From NCBI GenBank assembly GCA_022432975.1, contig CM039516.1, positions 33,877,157-33,941,156 on the forward strand: a stretch of DNA of 64,000 nucleotides. The letters are read 5' to 3'. Position numbers and translations under genes: made by a program. How positions within the stretch are numbered: the stretch's first letter is position 1; each line of letters starts with the position of its first letter. The stretch comes from Begonia masoniana (taxonomy: Eukaryota; Streptophyta; Magnoliopsida; Cucurbitales; Begoniaceae). This document shows positions 19,079-30,072 of the stretch, piece after piece. The notes under the pieces are model-generated. The model searched no databases, was not told where the DNA came from, and saw only the letters and a program-made list of their open reading frames with translations.

Positions 19079-19648
19079 CGGTCGGGTTGCGCGCGGAGGA
19101 CGGTCGGAGCCTCACGTCGCCGCCGTCTGGCCGGCGAAAGTCGGAAAACGCCGGTGGTTCGTCGATCGTCGCCTCCTCCCTCGTCTCTCACGGCGTCGGG
19201 CTGGAGCTCGAACAACAGAATGGCCTTCGGGCCATTCTGTTGTTTCATTTCTTTTTTTTTTATTATTACTTATTAAATTAATAATAATAATTATTATAAT
19301 TATAATAAACTAAAACTATTTCTTTAATTAATCTATCGATTCGGTCTCTCTTCAATTTCCTTATTTCTCCAAATATTCCAATTTAATCTTAGAGTTCTAA
19401 CAAAACTCACCGTTCATAAAACGGACTTATTTTGCTATTTTTGCAAATCGATATACTAAAAGGCTAAAACGGGAATTCTAACATTACTCTTCTCGATTTG
19501 GGTTTCTAAAATTTCACTTATTCTTCTACAAATTCCCGTAAATTTCTCGGGTCCTAATAAAACTATCCGCTCACAAAACGGATCTAATTTACTTATTTAC
19601 CAAAATAGCCTTGGAGCGGAAACCCGAAAACTCGGGTGTTACAGTACT

Positions 19649-22592
19649 TGTGTTTCTTAGCTAGTGTTTTAGACACACAACTTGTAGGAAAGGCAAGTCC
19701 TAAAAATGTCTTAGTTGTCCAAGACTTTCCAGAAGTATTTCTAGATGACCTTTCTAGCTTGCCGCCAGATATGGAAATTGAATTTGTTGAAGATGTTTAC
19801 CCCGGCGCCGAGCCTGTGTCTAAGAATCCCTATAGATTAGCACCTACGGAGCTTAAGGAATTAAAGAAACAGTTGGAAGAACTATATACGCCCAAGCTTT
19901 TCACCGTGGGGTGCACCAGTTCTCTTTGTAAAAAAGAAGGATGGATCAATGCGTATGTGCATTGATTATCAGGAATTGAATAAGTTAACTATCAAGAACA
20001 AGTATCCATTGCCAAGGATTGATGATTTATTCGACCAGCTTAATGGTACGTGAGTTTTCTCTAAGATTGACCTAAGGTCTGGTTATTACCAATTGAAAGT
20101 CAAATCCAAAGATATTCCAAAGACTGCCTTCCGCACAAGGTATGGACATTATGAGTTCTTGGTAATTTCCTTTGGATTGACAAATGCACCAGCAGCCTTT
20201 ATGGATCTTATGAATAGAGTGTTTCATGAGTATTTAGATAAATTTGTCATAGTATTTATTGATGATATTTTAATCTATTCACGTACCAAGGGTGAGCATG
20301 CAAGGCATTTGAGTTTGGTGTTAGGAGTACTAAGGCAGCACCAACTTTATGCTAAGTTTTCCAAGTGTGAGTTTTAGTTGGACAGAGTTCACTTTCTTGG
20401 TTACGTGATTTCTGGTGAAGGAATATCTGTCGATCCAGCCAAGGTTCAAGCAGTTAAGAAGTGGCCTCAACCAAAAAATGCAACAGATATTCGAAGTTTC
20501 CTTAGATTAGCAGGATATTACATAAAATTTATTGAAGGATTCTCGAAGATTGCAACACCTCTTACCCGGTTAACAAGGAAAAACATGAAGTATGTGTGGA
20601 CTGATGAATGCGAGCATAGTTTTCAGACTCTGAAACAAAAATTGACCAATGCTTCAATATTAACACTTCCTGTTGAGAATGAAAAGTTTAGCATTTATTG
20701 TGACGCTTCCAAAGTTGGTCTTGGCTGTGTGTTGATGCAAGATGGTAAGGTAATAGCTTATGCTTCTAGACAGTTGAAAACACACGAGAAAAATTATCCT
20801 ACACACGACTTAGAATTAGTTGCAGTGGTTTTTGCACTAAAGGTTTGGAGGCATTACTTGTATGGACAATCTTGTGAAATATTCTCAGATCATAAAAGTC
20901 TGAAATATATTTTCACACAGAAAGAATTAAATATGAAACAGCATCGATGGTTGGAATTTGTCAAGTATTACAATTTTGAGATCAAATACCACCCCGGCAA
21001 GGCAAACGTAGTGGATGATGCTTTGAGCAGAGTGACAACATCAGCCTCTGCATTGATTCTTGACATACCGTTAGCCTTAGAGATTGAATTCCAAAGATTT
21101 AACTTGGAAGCTGTGTCCAGTGTGTCAGCCTTGCTTTCTTCTATAACCTTGAAGCCTACTCTTTTGGAAAGAATAAAGGAAGTTCAGGAGAATGATACTG
21201 AATGCATCAAGTACAAGTCAAGCATGGATTCTTCCAATTAGTCGGATTTAAATTATTCGGATGATGGAATTCTCAAGTTTCGGAATAAGTGGTTTGTTCC
21301 GGCTAATGTTGAACTTCGAAAAGAAATCCTTTCTGAGGCACATTCTTCTAGACTCTTTGTCCACCCTGGAAGTACAAAAATGTATAGAGACCTTAAAGAA
21401 CATTATTGGTGGCCAAATATGAGAAGAAGTGTGGCAGAGTACGTAGGATTGTGTTTAGTTTGCCAACAGGTTAAAGCTGAACATAAGAGGCCTGCAGGAG
21501 TATTGCAACCATTACCATTTCCAGAATGAAAATGGGAACAAATAACGATGGACTTTGTGGTAGGATTGCCTAGGAAAGCAAAGGGACATGATACAATTTG
21601 GGTGATAGTTGATCGTCTAACCAAATTCGCCCATTTTCTGCCCATAAAGATGACCTACTTGATGGATCAACTTGCTGAATTGTATGTGCATGAGATTGTT
21701 AGATTGCATGGAGTTCCAAGCACTATAGTTTCTGACCGAGACTCTAGATTTACATCGAAGTTTTGGAAGAGTTTGCATAAGGCTATGGGTACGCAACTCA
21801 ATTTTAGTACAGCTTTTCACCCTCAAACAGATGGACAATCCGAGAGAACTGTTCAAACCTTGGAGGATGTGCTTCATGCATGCATATTAGATTTTCAAGG
21901 ATCTTTGGAGTAAGTATTTATCATTAGTGGAGTTTTCTTATAATAATAGTTATCAGGAAACAATAGGAATGACACCGTATGAAGTATTGTATGGACGAAA
22001 ATACAGATCTCCTTTGTATTGAGATGAAGTTGGTGAAGCACGTTTGCTTGGTCCCGATTTTGTGCAGCAAACAGTGGAAAAGATTGCCCTCATATGACAG
22101 AGAATTTTGACAGTTCAAAGCCGACAGAAAAGTTATGCCGATAGAAGACGTATAGAATTAGAGTTTGAAGTTGGTGATGAGGTTTTTCTTAAGGTGTCAC
22201 CATTTAAATGAGTTGTGAGATTTGGAATGAGAGGCAAGTTGAACCCCAGATATGTTGGATCGTTCTCAATTTTGAATAGGATTGGGAAGACAGCTTATCA
22301 GTTGCAATTGCCAGCCTCTATGGAAGGAATTCACAACGTGTTTCATATTTCTATGCTAAAGAAGTGTGTAAAAGATTCATCTCAGATTGTGGAACAACAG
22401 AGTATTGAAATTCATCCTACTCTTACTTATGAGGAGAAACCAATAAGGATCCTTGACTTTGCTGTGAAAGTGTTGCGCAACAAAGAGATCCCACTGGTGA
22501 AAGTATTATGGCATAACCAGAACATAGAGGAGAAAACTTGGGAGCGCCAGCAGGACATGATGGACCAACATCCAAATCTATTTAAGTATTGA
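19649..22592 (+). pseudogene. Tekay pol: RT, RNase H, integrase, chromodomain
   Basis: Continuation of the Gag-protease frame after L5. RT motifs are present ([40 protein letters not shown]), as are RNase H ([28 protein letters not shown]) and integrase ([37 protein letters not shown]). The C-terminal chromodomain has EEKPIRILDF and VKVLWHNQNIEEKTWERQ. The frame is broken: a shift near 19900, stops at 20051, 20375, 21239 and 21527, a shift near 21905, and stops near 22021, 22095 and 22209. The catalytic Asp residues of RT and the visible D, D and E of integrase are still there, so the decay is recent point damage. It would need proteins from another copy to move. Confidence 0.92.
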
Positions 22593-22613
22593 ATTTTGAG
22601 GACAAAATTCTTT

Positions 22614-22627
22614 TAAGGAGGGTAGAT
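22614..22627 (+). promoter_or_regulatory. Polypurine tract of Tekay element 1
   Basis: AAGGAGGGTAGAT immediately before the 3' LTR start; primes plus-strand DNA synthesis. Confidence 0.85.
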
Positions 22628-24535
22628 TGTAACACCCGGTTCCATCGAACCAATTTTACCTTGTCAACTAATAGTGTACATTTTATGGATGAAATTGGGA
22701 GAATTATTGATTAGTTAATGAGTGACTAAATAAGGGCATAATGGTAAATAGAGATCTAGAGTGGATAACGTATTTAAGGGAGGGTTTAATGAGAATTAGC
22801 CGCCACTGTTTTTCATTTCCTTTTTCGGCTCTCAGCTCAGCAGAGTGCTCTGGGAGATTTCCCCTCCGATTTCTCCAAGCGATTTCTCCAGCCTAGGTGA
22901 GTTTCATTCGTTTTCCTTGAGTTTTAGTGGCTAGATAACAGAGTGAGTACAATGTGTGTTTTGGGAATGCTGTGAATGAGAGTAGGTTCGGGTTTTAGTG
23001 ATAAACCGGTAATGCAAGATTAATAGAGTTCCAAGTTAGTTTCCTTAGATTTCTGAGGGTTTAGAACGAAGTTTAGCGAAGATTTAATTTATGCTCGGTT
23101 TATGGTTTTAGGTTGAGCAAACTCCCGAGGTAGTCTTCCACCAAACGTTTTTCCAGGAGACCAGGTAAGTGGAGTATGCGTGTGCCTTCGGTCCTACATC
23201 ACAAAACAGTAGGTTTATACATGTTTGAATGTTTTCTGTATGTCATGCATTCATGTTTTTGAAAGAATACGAAAATTAATTTACATGTAAAGGCAAGGTA
23301 AGGCATGAACAAATTGTAACAAACCAACCATTAAGGGAACTAATCCGCCCCTTAATCTAGAAGAAGATGTATGACTTTGGGAAAATTGATCCGTTTCCCA
23401 ATGGAATAAGAGGATCAGATCAGCTATTAAGGAAATTAATACACCCTTTAATCTAGAAGAGGATGTATGACTTTGAGAAAATTGATCCACTTCCCAATAG
23501 AACCGAGGGATCAGATAAGAGAAAGAACGTTTATGCAACTAAGATGTGAAAGTAGAAACTGCATGACTAGGAATTATGTTTCAGTATATCATTTCATTAT
23601 TTCTTCACTTACTTAGCATTAGGCTAATAGATGAGTTTTGTGATGTAGGTGAAGAAGCCTCAGAAGGTGTGTTCTCTGAGCATGTTGAGGACTAGGCCGG
23701 TTGGGGGAGCACATTCAAGCAACGACTTGGTAACTGATGGGGCGGTTAAACTAACGGCAGTAGATGTGAAAGTTTAGTGAACTATTGTCCAGTTTACTTT
23801 TGCTGAGGATTTTAAAGACAGTGATAGTTTTAGTATTTCGGTTATACTTTTTGGGATTTTCTAGTAAGGATACCTGATGATTATAATTAGGTCTTTTACT
23901 AAATTTGGAGCAATTGTGGATTTAAGCTGTTTTGAATGATTACAGTGAATTTATAAGTTCTTTAGCAGTCAGATTTGTTCTTTGTTTAGAGTGTATATGC
24001 TTGATACGCTGTTTTGTTGTCTATCGGTGGATGTTGTCCACCGGTGGATATTGAATGTTATTGTCTATCGGTGGATGTTGTCCATCGGTGGATATTGAGT
24101 GTTATTATCTATCGGTGGATGTTGTCTATCGATGGATGTTGAGTGTTACTGTTTACCGGTAGATGTGGTCTATCAGTAGACGCTGAGTGTTACTATCGTT
24201 CGGCGGATTTGATCGATGGACGTGAGCGGTGGATGTGTGTAGTCGACGTGTCATTTAGCTGACACTGTTTAGCGGTAGAGGTCCTTTGTTTCTGCTTTTG
24301 CCGCTGGAACTATTCAGCGGTAGAGGTGTTCTGTTTTCTTTTATTTTCTTTCAACTAATTGACTTTAATATTTTAATTATTTAATAAATGTTGTTTTATA
24401 TAAATGAATTTTCGCTGCAAGTTTTAACGGTCAAATTTTGACCGTTGAGTGAAATTCTGAAATTTTCTAAAAATATCATAGTTTGGTTCAGTATTATGAG
24501 TACCGAACCGGGTTTATATAATTTTGGGTGTTACA
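22628..24535 (+). repeat. Tekay element 1, 3' LTR (L4b)
   Basis: TGTAACACCCGGTTCC to TTGGGTGTTACA, 1,908 bp. It keeps GTAAGT at the intron 2 donor where the 5' LTR has GTAATG and a short deletion. Confidence 0.95.
22897..23648 (+). other. L4b leader module
   Basis: Intron-like 22897-23111, exon-like 23112-23164 (53 nt), intron-like 23165-23648. Arms 23193-23207 (CCTACATCACAAAAC) and 23635-23649 (GTTTTGTGATGTAGG) are a perfect 15-bp pair. Hairpin TTAGC-ATTAG-GCTAA at 23613-23627. Confidence 0.55.
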
Positions 24536-24540
24536 TACTC

Positions 24541-25108
24541 ATCTCAAATTCACTTTGTATTAAGGAAGCAAAATCATTACAAAGACAATTATTCGTCGCA
24601 CCAAAAATAAGATCATCGACATAAATTTGAACAATAAACATATCATTTCCTTTTTGCTTGATAAATGAGGTCGAATCAATTTTACCCAGTTTGAAGTCTC
24701 TTTCTAAGAGGAAATTTCTCAATCTATTATACCAAACTTTAGGAGATTGATTAAGTCCATAAAGTGCTTTCTTAAGCTTATAAACATAATCAACTTTATC
24801 ATGGACTTCAAAACCTAAGGGTTGCTCTACATACACCTCCTAAATAAACTCATTTAGAAATGCACTTTTGACATTCATTTGCAAGAGAGTAAAATTCTTA
24901 AAACAAGAAAAGACTAAAAGCATACGAATGGATTCCAATTTAGCTATTGGAGCAAATGTTTCATCAAAATCTATACATTGTTCTTGATTATAACCATTAG
25001 CAACCAACCTTGTTTATTTATTATAACCATTTCATTTTCATCCAATTTGTTCTTAAATACCCACTTAGTTTCCATAATGGAGTGATCTTTAGGACTTGGA
25101 ACAAGTTC
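24541..25108 (-). pseudogene. Ty1/copia reverse transcriptase, middle part
   Basis: Minus-strand reading gives MYVEQPLGFEVHDKVDYVYK, YGLNQSPKVWYNRLRNFL and the catalytic IVQIYVDDLIFGATN, ending EFEMSM at the Tekay insertion. The upstream stretch to 25108 (ETKWVFKNKLDENE) has stops. Together with 27807-28534 and 13006-13461 it forms one copia RT, now in three pieces. Confidence 0.9.
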
Positions 25109-26066
25109 CTAAATGTAATGCCCCCGAACTTGCCCCAGCTTGGTGCGCTACTTTGCATAACAGTCTCGCATTTAAAACGATGTTTAAAATAATTTTTGAT
25201 AAAATTATGACTCGATTTTTGGGTTTTTTGAACCCTAAAAAATGATTGGAAAACGTACTTAAAATACGTTTAAAATACGTCGAAAAATGTCGGGTTAAAA
25301 TAATTTAGAAAACTGAAATTTAAAAAAAAAACACGGCTGGTCCAGTTTGGGCGGCTAGCGCTACCACGAGCGAGAGGCGCCGATCGATCAGCGCTGAGCT
25401 CCAATCGATTGGCGACCTTTCGGGTCGCCAGGCGAACCAACAGTAGCGCCTGCCGATCGATCGGCGCTGGGCACTGCGCACGCCTAGTAGTGCCCTACGC
25501 GAATCCCTCCTGCTATCGCGTGCACGCCATCGGCCACCAGCGCTCCTTTCCCCTTTTCATCAATTTTTCATCGAGTCAAACACATTCAGTTCACCTAAAA
25601 TTTATCTCACACATTCCCGACATCCCCGACTCCGTGCCCCGTAAAAATCTTGGAAAACCGACTTACACATTCCCGACATCCCCGACTCCGTGCTCCATAA
25701 AAATCTCGGAAAACCTACTTAAAATAGTTAGCAAAAACTTAGAGACAAGTGAACCCAACGTTGTTTGTTATACAAAAAAAAAAAAAACGAGCAGCGTAAC
25801 AACTAAAATTTTATAACCCAAAACCTGAAATCAAATAATTTACTAAATCACTATCATTTACATCTATACAATCCCAACAAAACGACCACTATTTCAAACT
25901 TCCAAAATAGTTAGAAAACACACCCAAAATACTAATTCACCCACAATCCTCAGAAGTACATGGCCGAGACGCCCTGCCAATTACCTGCACCGGCATGCTC
26001 CATGCGCCCTGACTGCTGCCTAATCCCGAGCTCCCTTGTCTAGCTCACCTGAATAAAATTCGTCAC

Positions 26067-27359
26067 CTACACCATAGAACACAAAAAGATAAGCCTAATG
26101 CTTAGTAAGTAGGGAGGAATGCAGGTTAAAACAATGCACGATCCACTCAACCCCTAAATACAGTTTCTACACACTCTGTTGTTTTCATTTCATTTTTGTT
26201 GCATTTATCTTCCACTTTCATGTGAATCAAGTAGGCACGTGTCCTAACACAATCTGGGACGGCCACACCTTGACTCACGGAGCAAGATTGGAGGCACACG
26301 TCCTAACACAATCCGGCACGGCCATACCAGATCTTCTCCACATCGATCGTGGAACCCTCAGTGTGCTTTCTAGCATGAGCATATGGAGGCGTTCACACTC
26401 ACGACGTATTACGTAAGTTAGCATAGCATATCTCATAGAATCCCTCTCAGGGTGCTACACACTAGCCACTCGCCCGATAAGGCTATTCTACTCGAAACTT
26501 TGTCTCATAGAATCCCTCTCGGGGTGCTACACACTAGCCACTCGCCCGATAAGGCTATTCTACTCGAATCCAAGTTGCATATCAGTTTTCTTATCTTCTT
26601 ACATTTCGCATCCATAATTCAAAACATGCTAAAACTCGTATTTCATAGTTTAAAAACATGATGCATGACATTAAAATGCTCAAATCAAAACAACAACCAA
26701 ACAAACAAACATCCCTACCGTTCTATGGTGTAGACCTGAAGGCAACAAAACACACATCCACTACTTACCTGACTGCTCGGCACGTAATTACTCACTTTTT
26801 CCGGTTAATTTACTCGCTCGACAACCTAACAAATAGGGAAAATAACTTAGCATCAATCTAGGAAATGCTAAGGAACACTTAAACCCAAAACTAACCACAA
26901 TTTAACCAACTATACAACCCAATACATAAAACCCGATTTTCTAATAACTTTTGGTATCCAACTTCAAACGGCCATAACTTATTCGTTTTTCAACGGATTT
27001 TCGACATGCCACCTCATTCCGGAAACCTCTACACGTCTACTATCCATTGAAATAAACAAATTAACAATCCAAACAACATGGCCAATCCGAAAATACAGAA
27101 AATGAACCGGTTCATCACATTCTCCAAACCGATTTTTGTATAACTTTCACCCAATCCTAAATCTCTTCCTAAAAACAGCCTAAACTAACATAATTAAGGA
27201 CTTAAACCATCAATTAGGAAGATAAAAACAGCAAGGGAACCAAAATTTCGGAGTTCCCAAATGAGGGTTTTCAAACCCTAACCAAATTCCTTTAAAACTC
27301 ATACAAAACACTAAAATCCATCACTTAAATGTATAAAAATTAAAACCCACTTAACTTAC
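26067..27359 (-). other. L6 leader module
   Basis: Minus strand: intron-like 27359-26826, exon-like 26825-26769 (57 nt), intron-like 26768-26067 (CAG|GTAAGT to GTAG|GTGA). Arms at 26720-26734 and 26066-26080 pair over 15 positions with one G-U. Hairpin TAAGC/GCTTA at 26090-26104. Confidence 0.55.
26436..26570 (-). repeat. Two 65-bp hairpin units in L6 intron 2
   Basis: TCATAGAATCCCTCTC then GGCTATTCTACTCGAA, twice. Homologous to the GTAGAATAGCC units of L3 read in reverse. Confidence 0.85.
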
Positions 27360-27806
27360 CACTCAAAACCCTTGCAAAGATTGAAGAAAAGAAAGTATAC
27401 GAACTCCAACAATGGCTGCCCAAACCGTGGAGGTAATGGAGAAGAAGAAAGGGTTTTTGGTTATTTTTCCCACCTACTTTACCATTTTATAAAAACCATT
27501 TTTCTACTTTTACTTTTCTTCCACCACTTTCTTCTTTTTATAAACTAACCCCACTCACTTTTGTCATGTGTTTCATCGTAAGTTCCACTCTTCCACACAC
27601 TTCATTCACTTTCTTTTATCACTTAAATTTCCCTTTTTTAATAAAATCAACTTAATAAAATCCTAACACTCAAATCTTAAGGTTTTCTCTCTAGTTTCTC
27701 TTCCAAATTCTCACTTTCATTTCCATGACTTAGGAAATTCTAAATTAGTGTAACCCAGTCTAAGGCTACTTACGTTTAAAGAAATTTTCCCGGGTGTTAC
27801 ATTAAA

Positions 27807-28534
27807 AATTGTTCCTCTCAAATTGATTTAACTCTTCTTGCATAGCCATAATCCAATTCTCATCTAATTTGGCTTCATCAAACTTTTTAGGTTCAATTTG
27901 AGAGATAAAGACTATATTAACACAAAAGTTCCTAAGGAAAACTCTAGTTTTGACTCATAAGGTAGGATCACATAAAATATCATCCATGTGGTGACTTTTA
28001 GCATATCTTCACTCCTTAGGAAGGTCGTCATTAACATTATTGACTGGAGTGATTTCTAATACATTAGAAGGAAGTTCTAAAGAGGTGCTCTCATGATTTG
28101 AACTACCCTTCTCACCCATAACAAGAGAGTCCATATCCCTTTCTAAATCATCATTTAACTTCACATTGTTTATCGGTTGTGATATTTCATCAAATGTGGC
28201 ATGCATGGATTCTTCTACAACTAGAGTTCTTTTATTAAAAACTCTATAGGCTTTACTAGTTGTGGATAAACCTAGAAATATCCCAAAATTTGTCTCGTAG
28301 TCAAATTACCCAAATTATACTTGATATTAATAATGAAGTATTTGCAACCAAAAGCCTTAAAATATTTTACGCTTGGTGTTCTACCGTTCCAAAACTCATA
28401 GAAAGTTTTCTCTAGAATAGGATGAATGGAAACCCGATTAAGAACATAGCAATTCATTGCAACGGCTTCCGTCTAAAAATATTTAAGAAGAGAATTCTTA
28501 TTGAGAATAGTTCTAGCTAGTTCTTGGAAAGACC
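27807..28534 (-). pseudogene. Ty1/copia integrase C-terminus and RT N-terminus
   Basis: Minus strand from 28534: ELARTILNKNSLLKYF then AVAMNCYVLNRVSIHPILEK and RTPSVKYFKAFGCKYFI, the C-terminal conserved block of copia integrase. A degenerate linker follows, and then EELNQFERNN at the start of RT. Several stops are present. The sequence joins the integrase core at 39092 (GVLERKNRSFQ) when the CRM-type element and one TATTC are removed, and joins 25108 when L6 is removed. Confidence 0.88.
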
Positions 28535-28539
28535 TATTC

Positions 28540-29541
28540 TGATGAGCTCCGACCTGCAAATAGGACTCAAGAACTCGAAGAAGACCGGTTAGCTCCGGGT
28601 GACACAAATCTGAAAAAAATCGAAAATGGAAAATGTAAAAGAAATATCAAACGTGCTTGAAATTTAATGAAATTTTAGATGAATCTTGTGAAGTGAGTGA
28701 GGTGTGTGCTGGTGAAAGTCGTGGTCCAGATTCGTTAAGATGAAGGATTTATGGAATGTTTTCCGAGAATCGGCCGGTGAGTGCTTCAATGGAGCTTCCG
28801 GCAAGAGTTTCTTCCAAGGAAGAAAACTCGATTCAAGGAACCGGTTAAGGCAACTCCTTGCTGTTTTCCGCTCTCAAAAAAGTGGAGAAGGAGGTGGCAA
28901 AATCCACTCCAACTAGCTACCAAGCTAGAAGAATGGTTCGGGGGCGCAACCCCTCGGTTGTTGTCAACCGAGCTTACCTTGGAAGCTCTTTGCTCCAAGC
29001 TTCTTCTTCTATTGAGAGAGAAATCCATGGGTGCTCATAAATCAACCAAAAAAAGTTACAAACACCAATGCCATGAATATATAGACCTGATGGTGGGCTT
29101 GGGTTTGGGCTTGGACTTGGAAGAGGAATGATGGTCACCATGTGGGCTTGAGACATGTCTTCAACTTCAATGGGCCAAACCAAGCCACCAACTAATCCTA
29201 TCATTCATCTAATCCTAACATGCATCTAATTCTAACATGCATCTAATAAAGTTTAAACAAGAAGGCCAACGTTTGCCAATAAGTTTGAAATTTCACAAAA
29301 GCAATAAATATTAAAGCTCGAGAAGACAAATTCTCATGTGAGCATTAAGGTGTCTCTTTAGTCTTTCCACATGAGGAGATGCTTCGGTTGGTCAACGTCT
29401 CCCGCTTTAATCTCCCACTTCAAGTCATCCACGGTGTCCTCCAAGTCTTCACACGAACCATGACCTGCAAAAGAGACAAGTGTGTTAGTCAAATTGTGGA
29501 CTCGGGTCTGGGATCGTGTAATGGGCCTACGGGGCACATCA
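28540..29541 (-). repeat. CRM-type element 1, 3' LTR
   Basis: Plus-strand ends TGATGAGCTCCGACC and GGGGCACATCA, 1,002 bp. Nearly the same as the 5' LTR. The plus-strand frame at 28781-29131 recurs in the other LTR only because the LTRs are duplicates. Confidence 0.95.
29358..29541 (-). CDS. CR-like C-terminal tail of CRM-type polyprotein
   Basis: Minus-strand frame VPRRPITRSQTRVHNLTNTL, continuing through an acidic stretch (EDLEDTVDD) to a stop at 29358. In CRM elements the integrase ends in a CR motif (PITRAR-like), often reaching into the 3' LTR, and it is linked to centromere targeting. Before L7 inserted, pol read across the PPT into this tail. The second CRM-type element encodes the matching PRRPVTRSQNRAHNL. 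A CTCTTTTGCAG|GT sequence inside the tail also looks like a splice acceptor. Confidence 0.7.
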
Positions 29542-30072
29542 TCTGTAACACCCGGTTTTGCGGGTTTTTGAATTTTTTCGCACAATGACATTTTTGTAAA
29601 TAATCAAGATATGTCCGTTTTACGAATCAAGACTTTTGATGGAACCCTTATAATTAATATGAATTTTGGGTGAATTATGGGAATTTAAGGAAATCAAACC
29701 GAGATATAGTGCTTAAGTTTCCGGTTTTGACCCTATGGAGGTTTAATTCGTAGAAATAGTAAAATAAATCCGTTTGACGAACGAAGGGTTTTATTAGAGC
29801 CCTAATAATAAGTTTGAATTATTGGTGAAATAAGAAAGTTTTAGAGAAAACGAACCGATAGTCGAACAATAGAATAAAGGGGAAACCAAATAGAGGGGCA
29901 AATTTGTAATTTGCCAAGCCAAATGGAATTAAAATCACAAACCCCTATTTTGTTAAACGCTTCACGTATTTCACTCCCTCTCCCTCTCAACGGCGATTCC
30001 TTCTCCTCATCAACGATTCTTCCTCCGTTCATTGAAGTCTCTTCACGTTTTCTCTTCCCCACGTGATTCTAG

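Larger units (their letters stand above)
17050..19643 (-). mobile_element. L5: solo LTR nested in Tekay element 1, TSD GTACT
   Basis: Plus-strand ends TGTGACGACCCC and CTCGGGTGTTACA, duplication GTACT at 17045-17049 and 19644-19648. On the minus strand it starts TGTAACACCCGAG and ends GGTCGTCACA, like L7 and L9. No internal genes; 2,594 bp. Removing it restores the Tekay frame ...CGEYL|CFLASVLD. It contains a TCCCGTGAAAACATTCAT repeat array (17910-18060), a GC-rich region (18885-19235) and an A/T-rich microsatellite tract at 19247-19315. Confidence 0.93.
13467..24535 (+). mobile_element. Full-length Tekay-type Ty3/gypsy element, TSD TACTC
   Basis: A complete chromovirus. 5' LTR 13467-15369, iMet PBS 15373, gag-protease ORF from 15525, broken pol to 22592, polypurine tract GGAGGGTAGAT to 22627, 3' LTR 22628-24535. 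The duplication TACTC flanks it (13462-13466, 24536-24540). The integrase ends in a chromodomain with the EEKPIRILDFAVKVLRNKEI pattern of the Tekay/Del lineage. The two LTRs are very similar with scattered differences, including a short gap near 14010, so the insertion is not very recent. Solo LTR L5 (17050-19643) splits protease from RT. The element sits inside copia reverse transcriptase. Confidence 0.95.
25114..27801 (-). mobile_element. L6: solo LTR nested in copia RT, TSD TTAAA/CTAAA
   Basis: Plus-strand ends TGTAATGCCCCCG and CCCGGGTGTTACA. Flanks CTAAA (25109-25113) and TTAAA (27802-27806) differ by one base. Its right end is the TGTAACACCCGGG start on the minus strand, and its left end is the complement of the AGTAGCGCACC family block, so it belongs with L2, L3 and L10. 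Length 2,688 bp, no genes. GC tract at 25332-25535; tandem units at 26436-26570. Confidence 0.9.

Noticed and set aside
28781..29131. 116-118 codon ORF present twice (also 38319-38675)
   Set aside because: The two copies are the two LTRs of CRM-type element 1, so duplication says nothing about coding. The frame is antisense to the element and resembles no known protein.
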